From assembly GCF_001949145.1 (NCBI RefSeq), contig NW_019091388.1:1483733-1496255 (forward strand): 12,523 nucleotides of DNA. Reading direction: 5' to 3'. The notes beneath the pieces are model-generated. The model searched no databases and was not told where the DNA came from. It was given only the letters and a program-made list of their open reading frames with translations. The stretch is from Acanthaster planci (taxonomy: Eukaryota > Echinodermata > Asteroidea > Valvatida > Acanthasteridae). Positions 1-8,726 of this stretch are shown one piece after another; positions within the stretch are counted from its first letter, which is position 1; every line of letters starts with the position of its first letter. Position numbers and translations under genes: made by a program.

Positions 1-192
1 TTTATGCATGTACATGAAGAGTTAGTGTGGACTGGCAACCATTCACAGATGGGACAGTTCCACATATTGATCAGCCTGTCCACGGAATGAACCATATGGT
101 CTGATAACAGATATGGTCTGCTGAAAATACACTGCAACCTAATGAGCTGCTAGTGCACTGACATGTGACTGCCTGTATGAATATCAAATGAG

Positions 193-218
193 ATGCAAAT
201 TAGGTCTGGGATATAAAT
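193..218 (+). promoter_or_regulatory. Octamer plus TATA-like element, possible promoter
   Basis: A perfect POU octamer ATGCAAAT (193-200) lies 11 bases upstream of a TATA-like TATAAAT (212-218). This spacing and order resemble octamer-TATA promoters such as some histone and snRNA promoters. If used, transcription would start near 240-250. No coding frame or known RNA follows, so promoter function is inference only. Confidence 0.22.
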
Positions 219-426
219 GAGGGTTGTGTCCATGACATGAACTTCAGCTCTCTGGATTAGTTACACAATACACAGTGCACATTAAGAAAGCCAGACATAC
301 ATGACCTGTGTATTCTCTTGTGCTTAACTCAAATGTACGCCAGACTATTGTGATCAATACTTTAATAGTGCTACAGCGTGTATCCTGCTCCCTTTGTCTC
401 TAACTCATGAATTTACATTTCAGGTA
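219..426. other. Unassigned sequence
   Basis: No gene is seen here. A pyrimidine-rich stretch ending in TTTCAG (416-422) resembles a plus-strand splice acceptor, but a microsatellite follows directly, so it has no coding support. Confidence 0.5.
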
Positions 427-460
427 TAATTTAATTTAATTTAATTTAATTTAATTTAAT
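427..460. repeat. (TTTAA)n microsatellite
   Basis: About seven uninterrupted units of period 5 (TTAAT register). This is a simple pentanucleotide repeat, typical of noncoding animal DNA and likely to vary in length. Confidence 0.95.
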
Positions 461-556
461 GGGGAAATAAGGTAAAAGAGTACAAGTTTCTTCCAATACC
501 CTTCTTCAATATTCACTTTCTTTGCATTATTGTGACCGATTTACCAATCACAAATT

Positions 557-584
557 AAACAAAACAAAACAAAACAAAAAAACA
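557..584. repeat. (AAAAC)n microsatellite
   Basis: Four to five units of AAAAC followed by a short A-rich tail. It lies about 100 bases after the TTTAA repeat. Confidence 0.9.
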
Positions 585-1184
585 ATTTGATTTTCATCTG
601 TACCAAATTTTGCAATCCTCTTTGTGCTGTCTGTTTTTATGCAAGGACAATTCAAATGTACTTTTATCAGAACCTCTCCCAAAACATCAGTTTCTAATTA
701 CTCCCTGTGTTTTTCAATTAGAATTTTGCTGTTATCCATTTTCACAAAGCAATAACACTATTTCCCTGCCCAAGTCTTTTCCCGAGAGGTGCATGTATTT
801 TCTAGATTCCTGGGGGGGGGGTGGCAGGAGGAGGGTTGCTGTTGCCCTGTGCTGTCCCCCTCCCCCTGCGTCATCACAAACAGATTACGTTTCTCTTAAT
901 ATCATGTCCTACGAGCCTGTGCCATTATCCCCATCATCCCAACTCCAATCTACACGGGCGTAATGTCGGCCGGATGATGAGCATCACTTGAATGCCAAGT
1001 TGCTGTTGTCAGGAACATACATGTAGCCCTGTGGCTTATCCAACTGCAGTCAAAGTATCATCCTCCACTAATGTACCTTTTTTTTCCAATCCAGCAAAAT
1101 AAATCCATGGGTTTAAAGAATTACACCGTATCAACTAATGTTATACTGTAGATTTTGTCCACCGTTTAATGGAATCGATTGCAG
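585..1184. other. Noncoding stretch with G10 tract
   Basis: No supported gene. A 117-codon open frame on the plus strand (610-963) runs through a ten-base G tract (812-821) and has low-complexity Gly/Arg and Pro segments. Its length is within chance expectation and it shows no domain. One TACATGTA palindrome is at 1018-1025. Confidence 0.6.
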
Positions 1185-1188
1185 AAAT

Positions 1189-1221
1189 GTGACCTGTGAC
1201 GACAAAATGAGAGTAAAGTCG
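1189..1221 (+). repeat. Left terminal inverted repeat of the 1189-1593 element
   Basis: 33 bases, 28 of them matching the complement of the right end. Mismatches are at TIR positions 10, 13 and 24-26. The tip holds TGACCT, the complement of a nuclear-receptor half-site. Confidence 0.85.
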
Positions 1222-1560
1222 CATCCCATGCTTTCATATTTTCAGGGTTCAAAGTCAAATTGAAGTGGAAGTCAATTTTTGGGTTTTCTAATCATTGGAA
1301 AGACTAACCCGTCTCCTATCTAATCCCATATATTTCGCAAAATCACATATTTAAAAATGTCATTGTCTCAGCAATTTTGATAGTATTATTCGTGCCTGGT
1401 CTGAAATGTTGAAACAATGTCGGGAACAAAGATGCAAAGCTGCCAGATTGATGTCCCATTGTTACCTTTTACTTTTCCCCTATGTGTTCCATGTACATAC
1501 ATAGGGAAGCTCTCTTTCTGCTGAATTAAAAAATACCAATATCTCAGTTTTTGAAAATTC

Positions 1561-1593
1561 CGACTTTCAGCTCATTTTGTGGTGACAGGTCAC
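1561..1593 (-). repeat. Right terminal inverted repeat of the 1189-1593 element
   Basis: Mirror partner of 1189-1221. It contains a perfect AGGTCA half-site, preceded after one base by a poorer TGGTGA half (DR1-like). It is followed directly by AAAT. Confidence 0.85.
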
Positions 1594-1597
1594 AAAT

Positions 1598-2353
1598 GTC
1601 CTGTGGAGAAGTTGACCACTTTCCCATCTGCATGCAATGATCATCTTTTGAAATGAATTTAACATTTGCCCGACACTAAAACATCATTTTTGATTTTGGC
1701 CTGAGGAGTTCACAATACAGATTACCGTATGACGTTCGATTCCACTGTGAGAAGAGTCTACATGGGCAATAACCACAATGATGCAATCATTGTCACAGGA
1801 CTCGGACTATTTGCACAGACTGGAGAGAAGACTATAGTGGCAATGTGCCATCAGACCAATTCTGACACAAGAGGGCTCACTTCAAACTCTCACAGTGGAT
1901 CAGTTTTGGCAGAATATTACGCACTCCAAAATGTGAATGATCTGCGGTTGGGTATGAAATGTCTTCAATATGAAAGGTTTGGGGCAAAATAATGAGATAA
2001 GTCCAACTGACAATTTCAACCCAACTTTCAGGTCAGCTAAAAACTCTTCAAGAGTTGAAAGACAACAATCAAATGAATAAAACTTTCAATTTTAATTTGA
2101 CCAGCTGGGGCAAATAAACAAAACATAATGAAATGCCACACTTAAACTTAAAAACAGAGAACCCAAGTAAGTGAAATTATAAGCAGAAACAAACTATTCA
2201 AGGCTGTGAATGTGAAAATGCAAATTTCATGCAAAAAAAGAAGATGTCAATCCTGGAATCTTTATTATCTTTGAGTGCTCTTCACCTGAACGACTGGAAG
2301 AAAAACACTCAGGGAGTGTAGGACATTTATACAAATGTGTAAGGTTAGTTTAA
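1598..2353. other. Noncoding stretch
   Basis: No supported gene. An 87-codon plus-strand frame (1729-1992) has balanced composition, but I recognise no domain, and its only possible donor (GTATGA near 1951) is weak. An odd palindrome AACTCTT-C-AAGAGTT is at 2042-2056, and a POU octamer ATGCAAAT at 2218-2225. Confidence 0.5.
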
Positions 2354-2414
2354 TACATGTACCAATACGTGTTGCAAAGATCTGTGCATGTTCTGGTAAG
2401 TATTGGTACATGTA
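2354..2414. repeat. Perfect 15-bp inverted repeat with 31-base spacer
   Basis: Arms 2354-2368 and 2400-2414 are exact reverse complements (TACATGTACCAATAC). Each arm contains the TACATGTA motif common in this window, extended by seven unique bases, so the match is not only motif recurrence. It could form a hairpin with a 31-base loop. The stem is shorter than a typical animal pre-miRNA stem, and no flanking repeat marks it as a transposon. Confidence 0.8.
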
Positions 2415-3072
2415 CTGTACATGCAGAATATAACGTTCCGCAACAAGTGCAGCGAATGATAGAAACGGACCTTTCCTTTGCCAGTGTCACAAGCAAAACT
2501 TTGCCCACCTGCCAAAACTCTTGGCTGGGCCCAAGTCAATCCCATAAGAATAATTCAGAGAGTGTCCAAAAATATCTTGGAAATATTGGCACCAGCAGAT
2601 GGTGCATACGTGTACTTCTGCTAAGCACTGACAGAAAAATATCAAAGCCACATGTGCATTTTGGGCCAAAAAATGTTGCCAACCGACGGCAACCTTTCTG
2701 TACACTTTGGCTGGCCATGCAGAACAGCAGTTACTGTTTGTAAACTTGTAAAAGAAATGTCAATATTATACATGTACAATGTATTATCCCAATGTGTTAT
2801 CCCAAGTGCATGGCTGGGGAAAACAAACAAGCATATCCCAATTTTACGTAGAGGACCATCCAGGGCCAACCAAAGTATGTACATTCACACACTATTCTGC
2901 ACATTCAAGTGGAGCAACAGCAACTGTGCATGCAACATGGTCTGATAAAATGGTAAATAGCGCCCTCTCTTGACTGTTTTACTAATACTTTGAGTATACA
3001 CCATGTGCATGTACATGTACGATTCGTACACCAAACAGAACCTCTTCAGTTGCAACTCATGAGGTAGTTAGT
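2415..3072. other. Noncoding stretch rich in TACATGTA palindromes
   Basis: No supported gene. Overlapping frames on both strands (for example 2357-2743 plus and 2642-2884 minus) have no recognisable domain and include the translated TACATGTA repeat. TACATGTA occurs at 2769 and 3012. A short hairpin GTTGCC/GGCAAC lies near 2675-2693. Confidence 0.5.
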
Positions 3073-3084
3073 TGAACTTGACCT
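3073..3084 (-). promoter_or_regulatory. DR0 nuclear-receptor-like site
   Basis: On the minus strand this reads AGGTCAAGTTCA, two RGKTCA half-sites with no spacer. DR0 elements are bound by GCNF-type receptors in animals. Binding here is inference. Confidence 0.25.
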
Positions 3085-3420
3085 TACACATGAAAATAGG
3101 AACTTGTAACACTGAAGCCAAAGTTTTTTTCCCATTACCTACATCTACTGCATACATGTACAAATTTTGCCCAAATTTTGCCATTGTCGGAAACAGCCAA
3201 TACAAAGTCATTAAACCAGTCTCTCACACCGCGATGCTGTTTTGCCATGTATGAATTTTTGCTCTTTTTCACATTTAAACTGTCAGTCAAAATTTAACCA
3301 ACCTGTCATACATGAAAACAACTGACTCAAACTTGCCAGGAATAGAGGTACTGGTACCCTGAAGAACACAAAATATCACACATTTTGGGAAACAACAACA
3401 TGGCAGATGGGTCTAAGATC
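3085..3420. other. Noncoding stretch
   Basis: No gene is seen. Holds TACATGTA at 3154-3161 and the 11-base tandem duplication described separately. Confidence 0.5.
3162..3183. repeat. Tandem duplication of CAAATTTTGCC
   Basis: Two perfect 11-base copies (3162-3172 and 3173-3183). A small local duplication of no evident function. Confidence 0.9.
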
Positions 3421-3437
3421 AGGTCATGCAGAGTTCA
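3421..3437 (+). promoter_or_regulatory. DR5 retinoic-acid-response-like element
   Basis: AGGTCA (3421-3426), a five-base spacer TGCAG, then AGTTCA (3432-3437). Both halves fit RGKTCA, and the 5-base spacing is the classic RAR/RXR arrangement. An E-box CAGGTG (3440-3445) and a 12-base palindrome follow directly, which suggests a compact regulatory module. Function is inferred from motif only. Confidence 0.4.
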
Positions 3438-3442
3438 AGCAG

Positions 3443-3454
3443 GTGACTAGTCAC
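3443..3454. repeat. Perfect 12-base palindrome GTGACTAGTCAC
   Basis: Self-complementary over all 12 bases, with a bZIP-like TGACTAGTCA core. It lies five bases after the DR5 element and overlaps the E-box. Confidence 0.9.
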
Positions 3455-4199
3455 AAGAAGATAAGCCGCCAACATTTATCCCTGACAGTCCTGAATCGTC
3501 CAATTTCAATGCGGTTTTGCACACACCCATTGGAGTTACGGTAGGGTCAAACTTCAGGCAAGTATTTGGTAATAATTACGAGTGAGCAGTTCCCACCTAC
3601 CAGAAACTGCACTGCACCGTGTTGCAACTTGATGTTGAAAGTATATTGAAACAACATCTTTCAGAACAAGACATTGTGTAACGTTTCAGTTGTGTATTCC
3701 AAGTTCATGAGTTTGACCAGTTGGGCAACACTTTGGAGTACTTTCCACTTTCGGTGTTTGGGGGGATGTGTTTCCCAATTTGTGCTTGCTTTGTAATTTT
3801 ACAAGGATTATCTGCTTTGAGGTCTGGTGCTTGACTTTGTTTTGAGAAGTGAAATGGAAAGTGGGAACAGGAGGAAGTTGCACAATTTCCAGGCATTGAT
3901 TTGTATTGTTTTGGATATATTTGTTTTGCTTTTCAATGTTCCACCCCATGTTGATCCAGCAAGCCTTTGTGCTCATATCTTTCTGAAGGCTTAAGGCTGC
4001 TTAACCCAGTTTTGGTCCAAACTGGAATACTTTTCATGGACTTTCAATAAGAAAATTTCAGATCTCTTCACTGAGCAAATGTGATCGCATCTCAATCTCA
4101 CAACATGTGCTGTGAGGCCATTCCCCCCCCCGTGACTTTGCTTTGGTTTGCATAAGATAGAGAGAGCAAGGTGAGCCTCTGTTTCGACGTATCACTCAC
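3455..4199. other. Noncoding stretch, possibly intron or 3' region of a minus-strand gene
   Basis: No firm gene. A minus-strand frame of 96 codons (3976-3686) is Lys/Gln/Thr-rich and unrecognised. If the exon at 4534-4200 splices onward, weak acceptors near 3990-3975 (CCTTCAG and TTAAGCAG on the minus strand) would end the protein within a few to 21 codons. No AATAAA on the minus strand is seen close by. A nine-base C tract lies at 4123-4131. Confidence 0.4.
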
Positions 4200-4534
4200 T
4201 TTGTCATCGTGATAGAGACATTATGTGGGTACAAAATCAGGAGGGTTCCTACTGATTTGCACTTCAGATTGTTTTTCAAGACCTCTGAAGTGGCTCTGGC
4301 AACTTCAAACTCGTTTTGTGAGATTGGGTCATGTATATGACCCACTCTTAAAAATTCATCCTCGAGGAGTTTGACTGGTTGATGAATGTCTTTACTGCAT
4401 AATGTGACCCGCTCTGCAAAAAGTTGCACTAAGTCGCGCCATGCAGACACACGTAATGGCCCATTCCATGCACAGAGGGAGAAAATACTTGGGAATATTT
4501 TGCGGCCAGTTTCTTGACCAGAAAGACTCTGTTG
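4200..4534 (-). CDS. Candidate internal exon, 335 nt, unknown protein
   Basis: On the minus strand the acceptor is pyrimidine-rich and ends TTTTCCTTAG. The exon starts at 4534 with a complete codon (CAA), and the in-frame TAG just before it is the acceptor itself. The frame stays open for 111 codons to a donor AAA|GTGAGTG at 4199, leaving two bases (phase 2). Without splicing it ends at TGA 4198-4196. The peptide has balanced composition, with likely amphipathic helices around AWRDLVQLFAERV and EFEVARATSEVLKNN. I recognise no family, signal peptide or membrane segment. Its entry phase fits the exon at 9215-9143. The frame length alone is not beyond chance; the splice sites at both edges are the main support. 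There is no start codon, so it is a partial coding segment. Confidence 0.42.
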
Positions 4535-5240
4535 CTAAGGAAAACCAAGAGAGTGTCTGATTTAAGTTAAATGTTTCTGTTCATTATGTTTAAAGGGCAT
4601 TATCTCAAAAGGCATGTGTGATAAAATGGAATTATATGAATATGCAAATGACAAATAATTCCAAAATGGAAAAAAAAATTAGATATAATACACCTTTTTG
4701 CCGAGCTGGTCACATATATCGTATCATATTGATACTGTCCTTTAATGTCTGATGTACCAGTAGGTACATTTTTTAACTGTAATGTTATTACACTGATTGT
4801 AGTTACACATGATACATGTACATGTATATACATATCGGTACATGTACATTGGTCTCACAGTGGTCTGGCCGGACAACTTATTCTTTTTCAGGTTTCTGCC
4901 CAATTTCACAAGGTTTTGCTTTCTGGCTTTTAAAGGTGGTTCTGGGTTTATACACTTCTGTCATTATGGTTGTAACACTTCTTACACAATAGTCTTTATC
5001 TAAGCATTTTGTGTGTGATTTACCATGGGTCAGTCAATGTTCTGCAACTTTACTGTGATAGCACGTGGTTGAAAAGTTAACTTTGATCCATGGGGTTGTC
5101 TTGGGTATTTTTCAGTGAAAATTTCATGCGTGGCTGTGTTATTCAGTGAAGTCAGTTTACTTGTGTCCTTGAGGAATTTGGAGGCAGTGGGATTACTCTT
5201 TTACATTATGAAAGCTTTGCCAAAACTGGAGAAAAAATTC
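4535..5240. other. Noncoding stretch (putative minus-strand intron)
   Basis: No supported gene. Contains a POU octamer ATGCAAAT (4642-4649), a hairpin ATGTACC/GGTACAT (4752-4769), three TACATGTA copies (4813, 4819, 4839) and a perfect palindrome AAAGTTAACTTT (5073-5084). A good plus-strand acceptor (TTCTTTTTCAG, ending 4891) leads into no convincing exon. Confidence 0.5.
4810..4833 (+). repeat. 24-base repeat, copy 1 (second copy at 7223-7246)
   Basis: Identical over 24 bases to 7223-7246, starting TGATACATGTACATGTAT. Flanks differ, so it is probably an expanded form of the TACATGTA motif rather than a duplicated element. Confidence 0.85.
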
Positions 5241-5935
5241 TGAGCTTGTGCATGAGTGGATGAGGAGAAATCCCCGGGAAAAGTGGTTTCATTGTGTCAC
5301 ATATTAAGGCATGGCTCTTTCAAGGACTGCAGCCTTTACGTCTCGGGTATCTGATTATGCCCTGCCACCAGACGCTGCTTGCTAGCTGATCCGTTTTCAC
5401 AAACAAATTCAGGCATGAAGCTGCCCCCCATGACCGGATTGCAGGAACTTAGGGAGGTAGATTTGGGACATAATTCTGCCATGGGACGGCTAACGCAACA
5501 GCGTGCAGCTCTCATATCAGGGTAACCTGAGCACTATTTCCATGAAACAGTCCTGGGGCCTCGTCATACATGTCCAACACCTGCATCTTGGTACTATGAC
5601 ACCTCATGCATGGCTGTGTGGATCCACTCGGGAGATCTTCGAGGGCAGCAAGATGAGATGGAATACCTGACCCAAAAAGCAGTTGACAACCTTGTTAACT
5701 TTGCTTACGGACATGAGGGGAAAAGTCCTCATCAAAAATGATGGAAACTGGAAGTGACACCTTGCTGAAATCTTAAACCGTCTGTCTGGGCATGGAAGTG
5801 CAGACTGTTAAGGCTGATTTCTGCTTCATGCAAATAGGCCAGGCGAATCTGACGACACAAACGTCTACTCTAAAATTTGCCAGGGTTGAAAAAGTGATCA
5901 TTTTTGCAAACGTGCAGTATGAAACGTATTTATTG
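5241..5935 (+). other. More GC-rich block of short broken open frames
   Basis: This block is richer in GC and lower in simple sequence than its surroundings. On the plus strand several short frames follow one another in different registers, each closed by a stop: one with LVHEWMRRNPREKW near 5246-5287, one with MTGLQELREVDLGHNS near 5430-5478, one with STREIFEGSKMRW near 5626-5664, and one from about 5777 to 5938. None is recognisable. This could be a decayed coding sequence or transposon relic, a conserved regulatory block, or chance. An octamer ATGCAAAT is at 5828-5835. Confidence 0.2.
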
Positions 5936-6455
5936 TGATGTCACATGTACATAAGTTAGTTTGCTCTGGTACAGAGAGTGAACAAGCCTTTGGTGTACAG
6001 TGTACATGAACGTACACGAACTACTGGTAGATGTATGTCAAATTTTGCTCCCAAATAAGCGAAGCCGACAAATTTCTGAAGCTGGGAAAAAAGTAAATGA
6101 AGCAAAATAAAATATGCAAACCAAATACACGTAATCCGTGATGCTTAAGCATTCCGTGCACAGATCCCAACCCACGATTTCAGTCATGTTTGCACTGGAT
6201 GATGTTTTTACCATACAACCCCAGGGAAGATTCTAGTTTTCCGAATACTTCCACCAATTCAATCAAGGTGACGGGTAAAAACCTTTCTGCCCAGAAGGCA
6301 AAATGCAAGGATCAACTGCCTGGACAACCGACCCCCTTCCCAAGTCCACAATCTTCCACTAGAGATTCTTGCCCAGCAACTATGAGGGATGAATTAGGTA
6401 TTTCACAGGAGGGGGGAGGGGAATAATCGGCTGTTTAATGCCTTCTGAATCTAGA
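5936..6455. other. Noncoding stretch
   Basis: No supported gene. A 78-codon plus-strand frame (6190-6426) ends in a G-rich run and is Pro/Ser/Lys-rich, with no domain. Imperfect GTACATG/GTACACG palindromic sequence lies at 5990-6020. Confidence 0.5.
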
Positions 6456-6658
6456 CGTAACATACAAAGGGATAATGAGCGTGGGTTTGAGACCCCGTTC
6501 GTGATGATTCCCGGAGGGTATTTCCCGTGGGATGCGGGCGCCAGGCGCGATCGATGTTCACCACAAATCGTGTTTGCACCCTAATGCTACCGCTTGTCCT
6601 CCCAACGCCGAGCGGCTGTGTGATCTTCGTGCCGTCCTTTCCAGAAGTCATTGCTCCG
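6456..6658. other. Compact CpG-rich island
   Basis: I count 19 CpG dinucleotides in about 203 bases, far denser than the rest of the window. It includes GGGCGCCAGGCGCGATCG near 6536-6553. On the minus strand an ATG (6651) opens a 66-codon frame, starting MTSGKDGTK, that covers almost exactly the island and ends at 6451. I do not recognise the peptide and see no GTRAGT donor in it. The island could be an unmethylated promoter or first exon inside an intron, or a GC-rich insertion. Confidence 0.45.
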
Positions 6659-7222
6659 GAGAGTTAGATTTTAATCTGCTTCGATAAACGCTTTTCCAAT
6701 TTCTTGTGTTCGCTCCTCTAATCTGCAGCATCGTGGCTCCTAGGGTCTGTCGTGCAAAGTGGGCATTTTGTTCAATCGTCCGCCCAGCAGATTATTTTGA
6801 AAAGGCTTCTTAGAGCCTGCTGATACATCTAGGATTTTCACTTGGTGAGCTGTGTATCAGGTAGAAATGGCTGTGTATGCAATCACAGGTAACTGTGTAG
6901 CTGCACCTACACATCAATCGCTGACAAATTTTGACACAACCTGCCAGCAAAGGAAGACTTTGGTGTGATATCTGATTTCAGTCAAAGCATATGATTATGT
7001 GTCTAAAGCTGAAGTAACTTGTCTCTCCCGTAAGATGTACACGGTGCGGGTGTATCTCGACATAATTGATTGTGATAAACAGAAGGCAGTCTTCGGAGGA
7101 CTGACCTGAGGGCAAAAATTACATTTGTACAGTCAGCCATTAGACATTTTCTGGAAAGTGTACATGTAGTACGTTCAGTCACTGATGGGCTTTGCATGTT
7201 GGCTTGATAGGCAGTATTTGGG

Positions 7223-7246
7223 TGATACATGTACATGTATATACAT
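7223..7246 (+). repeat. 24-base repeat, copy 2 (first copy at 4810-4833)
   Basis: Exact match to 4810-4833. It contains two overlapping TACATGTA palindromes, and a third starts at 7242. Confidence 0.85.
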
Positions 7247-7840
7247 GTAGCTGATTATGTCCCAATATCTTTCATATCAAGTTATACCATATGGAACTGT
7301 GTTTTAGGCTTTGAACACATGACCACTTCTAATATCAGCAACAAATGGCTCGTATTCGAGTATGCATGTACACTGTACATGTCCACGGACCTTCTAATGA
7401 GGAACCAAGAATACTAATGAATAGAATGTGAGCTCTTCCGTACCATCTGCAGTCGCTCGCGTTGAGTTCTTTATTAGAAGACAGCGAGCACCCTGTAGGT
7501 TGCGGCTTGTATTTTGTATTAAACCTGGCTGGGGCTGGTTTGCTGGATGTTCACTGAGGCCATATGCCCGGCTTGATGCTGGTGAACTCATCAATGCCCT
7601 CTAAGTGCCCTCATTTGCTATTCTGATGGCTGCCTCTGTCCGTGGTGGAGTCAGACAACAGCTGGCGTGTTGTCCTCATGACCTCGGATACAGGCAAACA
7701 GAATTGACAGATTTTACCTGTACATGTACGCGTACATGCATACACACAGGAACGATGTTGCACCTCTTGAAGGCAGAGTGGACTACGTGTATTCATCTTT
7801 TGTGCATTTTTTGTTTGAAGCAACAAAACTGCTTTAAATC

Positions 7841-7864
7841 TGAAGACAGGTTTGAAGACAGGTA
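7841..7864. repeat. Tandem 12-base duplication TGAAGACAGGTT/A
   Basis: Two copies of a 12-base unit that differ only in the last base. The second copy creates CAG|GTAATA, a plus-strand donor-like string with no convincing exon before it. Confidence 0.8.
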
Positions 7865-8713
7865 ATATTTTGAGAAAAAGGGCGATGTCTTCGGGTCTTG
7901 TGACTCGCTTACAGAAGTTCCTGTGTCGTGTTTGCAAATGAGCCCTCGTATCGCCAAATTGATAGAAGATCAGCATTTGGACTCTCATTCAGCCTAGTTA
8001 CGTACATGCATTATTGCAAACTTATTCAGTACTTTTACACACATGTATACATACTGCCACAAATTTGTTGCATAAATTCAAGGATTTTCCCAGTAACAAA
8101 TCAGAATGGAAGGATGTCAAAAGGGTGTCTCTTGACCTATCTTTGGAAATTAACTTTATCAACTTTGTTCCCGTGTTATTGAACAGTGAACCCCAAGTCT
8201 GCTCTCCAGTCCCGGTAAAGGGTGATTTCAATGTCCAAAAATCATGTCAATTAGGAATGGTCTGGTGCCTGGCAGTCTGTTAAAAACAGTTTTCACTTAG
8301 GTACACAGAGTCTGGTTTAACAAACATGGTCAAAACTGCATCGCGTTGAGAACTGTAAACACAATTTTTTTAAGAGTTAAAAACCTTAGCCAGCTTATTT
8401 GCAGTACCATGCTTAAACTGAATATGAACAAACTGGAAAAATGAACAGCAATTGGTTTGTATGAACCAGAGGGGGTGTAAAAATTCAGAGTGAATGTGAA
8501 TTAATAATTTAATAACACAAAGTCCACAATACAAAATCATTATTCACTACTGCTGTTTCAAATCAGGGCACAGGTAGAAGGTTGGGTCTGTCTAATGAAT
8601 AAAGTCGTCTTTAAACTATGTACATAACTTTTGTAATGATAATTGTGTCACTTGATCTACATGTACTTTTAAAAAAGTCTGGTCAATGGAGTACAAGGTA
8701 GGGAGAACCATCG

Positions 8714-8726
8714 GTTGCTTGGCAAC
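8714..8726. promoter_or_regulatory. X-box-like motif (RFX)
   Basis: GTTGCTTGGCAAC fits the RFX consensus RYYNYY-N(1-3)-RRNRAC with a one-base spacer and is nearly self-complementary. RFX factors control ciliary genes in animals. A single motif is weak evidence of function. Confidence 0.3.

Larger units (their letters stand above)
1189..1593. mobile_element. Non-autonomous TIR transposon (MITE-like), 405 bp
   Basis: The two ends form 33-base terminal inverted repeats: 1189-1221 and the reverse complement of 1561-1593 match at 28 of 33 positions. The outermost bases are GTGACCTGT...ACAGGTCAC. AAAT stands immediately outside both ends (1185-1188 and 1594-1597), a candidate 4-bp target-site duplication. 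The interior has no open frame of transposase size, so the copy is non-autonomous. A further hairpin inside pairs CCCTATGT with ACATAGGG around 1480-1505. The superfamily is not assigned: the TSD length and tip do not decide among 4-bp-TSD groups, and a 4-base match flanking the element could be chance. The five mismatches between the ends suggest an old insertion. Confidence 0.78.
6659..8713. other. Noncoding stretch
   Basis: No supported gene over about 2 kb. Open frames here (for example 7988-7611 minus, 7605-7865 plus and 8014-8283 plus) are of chance length, overlap each other and partly translate TACATGTA repeats. TACATGTA occurs at 7161, 7226, 7232, 7242, 7721 and 8658. Confidence 0.5.

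Noticed and set aside
610-963. 117-codon plus-strand frame
   Set aside because: It runs through a G10 tract and low-complexity sequence, has no domain and is of chance length.
3060-3079. let-7-like string TGAGGTAGTTAGTTGAACTT
   Set aside because: It shares the let-7 seed, but the rest departs from let-7 and neither side folds into a precursor hairpin.
4881-4940. Plus-strand acceptor TTCTTTTTCAG with a short following frame
   Set aside because: The donor that follows (AAAG|GTGGTT) is poor and the peptide is unconvincing. T-rich DNA gives such acceptors often.
7611-7988. 125-codon minus-strand frame
   Set aside because: It includes translated TACATGTACG-type repeats (CVYACTRTCTGK), overlaps another frame on the plus strand and shows no domain or splice support.
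8176-8241. Minus-strand peptide resembling the start of a PDZ domain (ITLYRDWRADLGFTV)
   Set aside because: The frame is only 21 codons between two stops. It has no AG acceptor before the motif and no usable donor after it, so it cannot be a coding exon. The likeness is probably chance.
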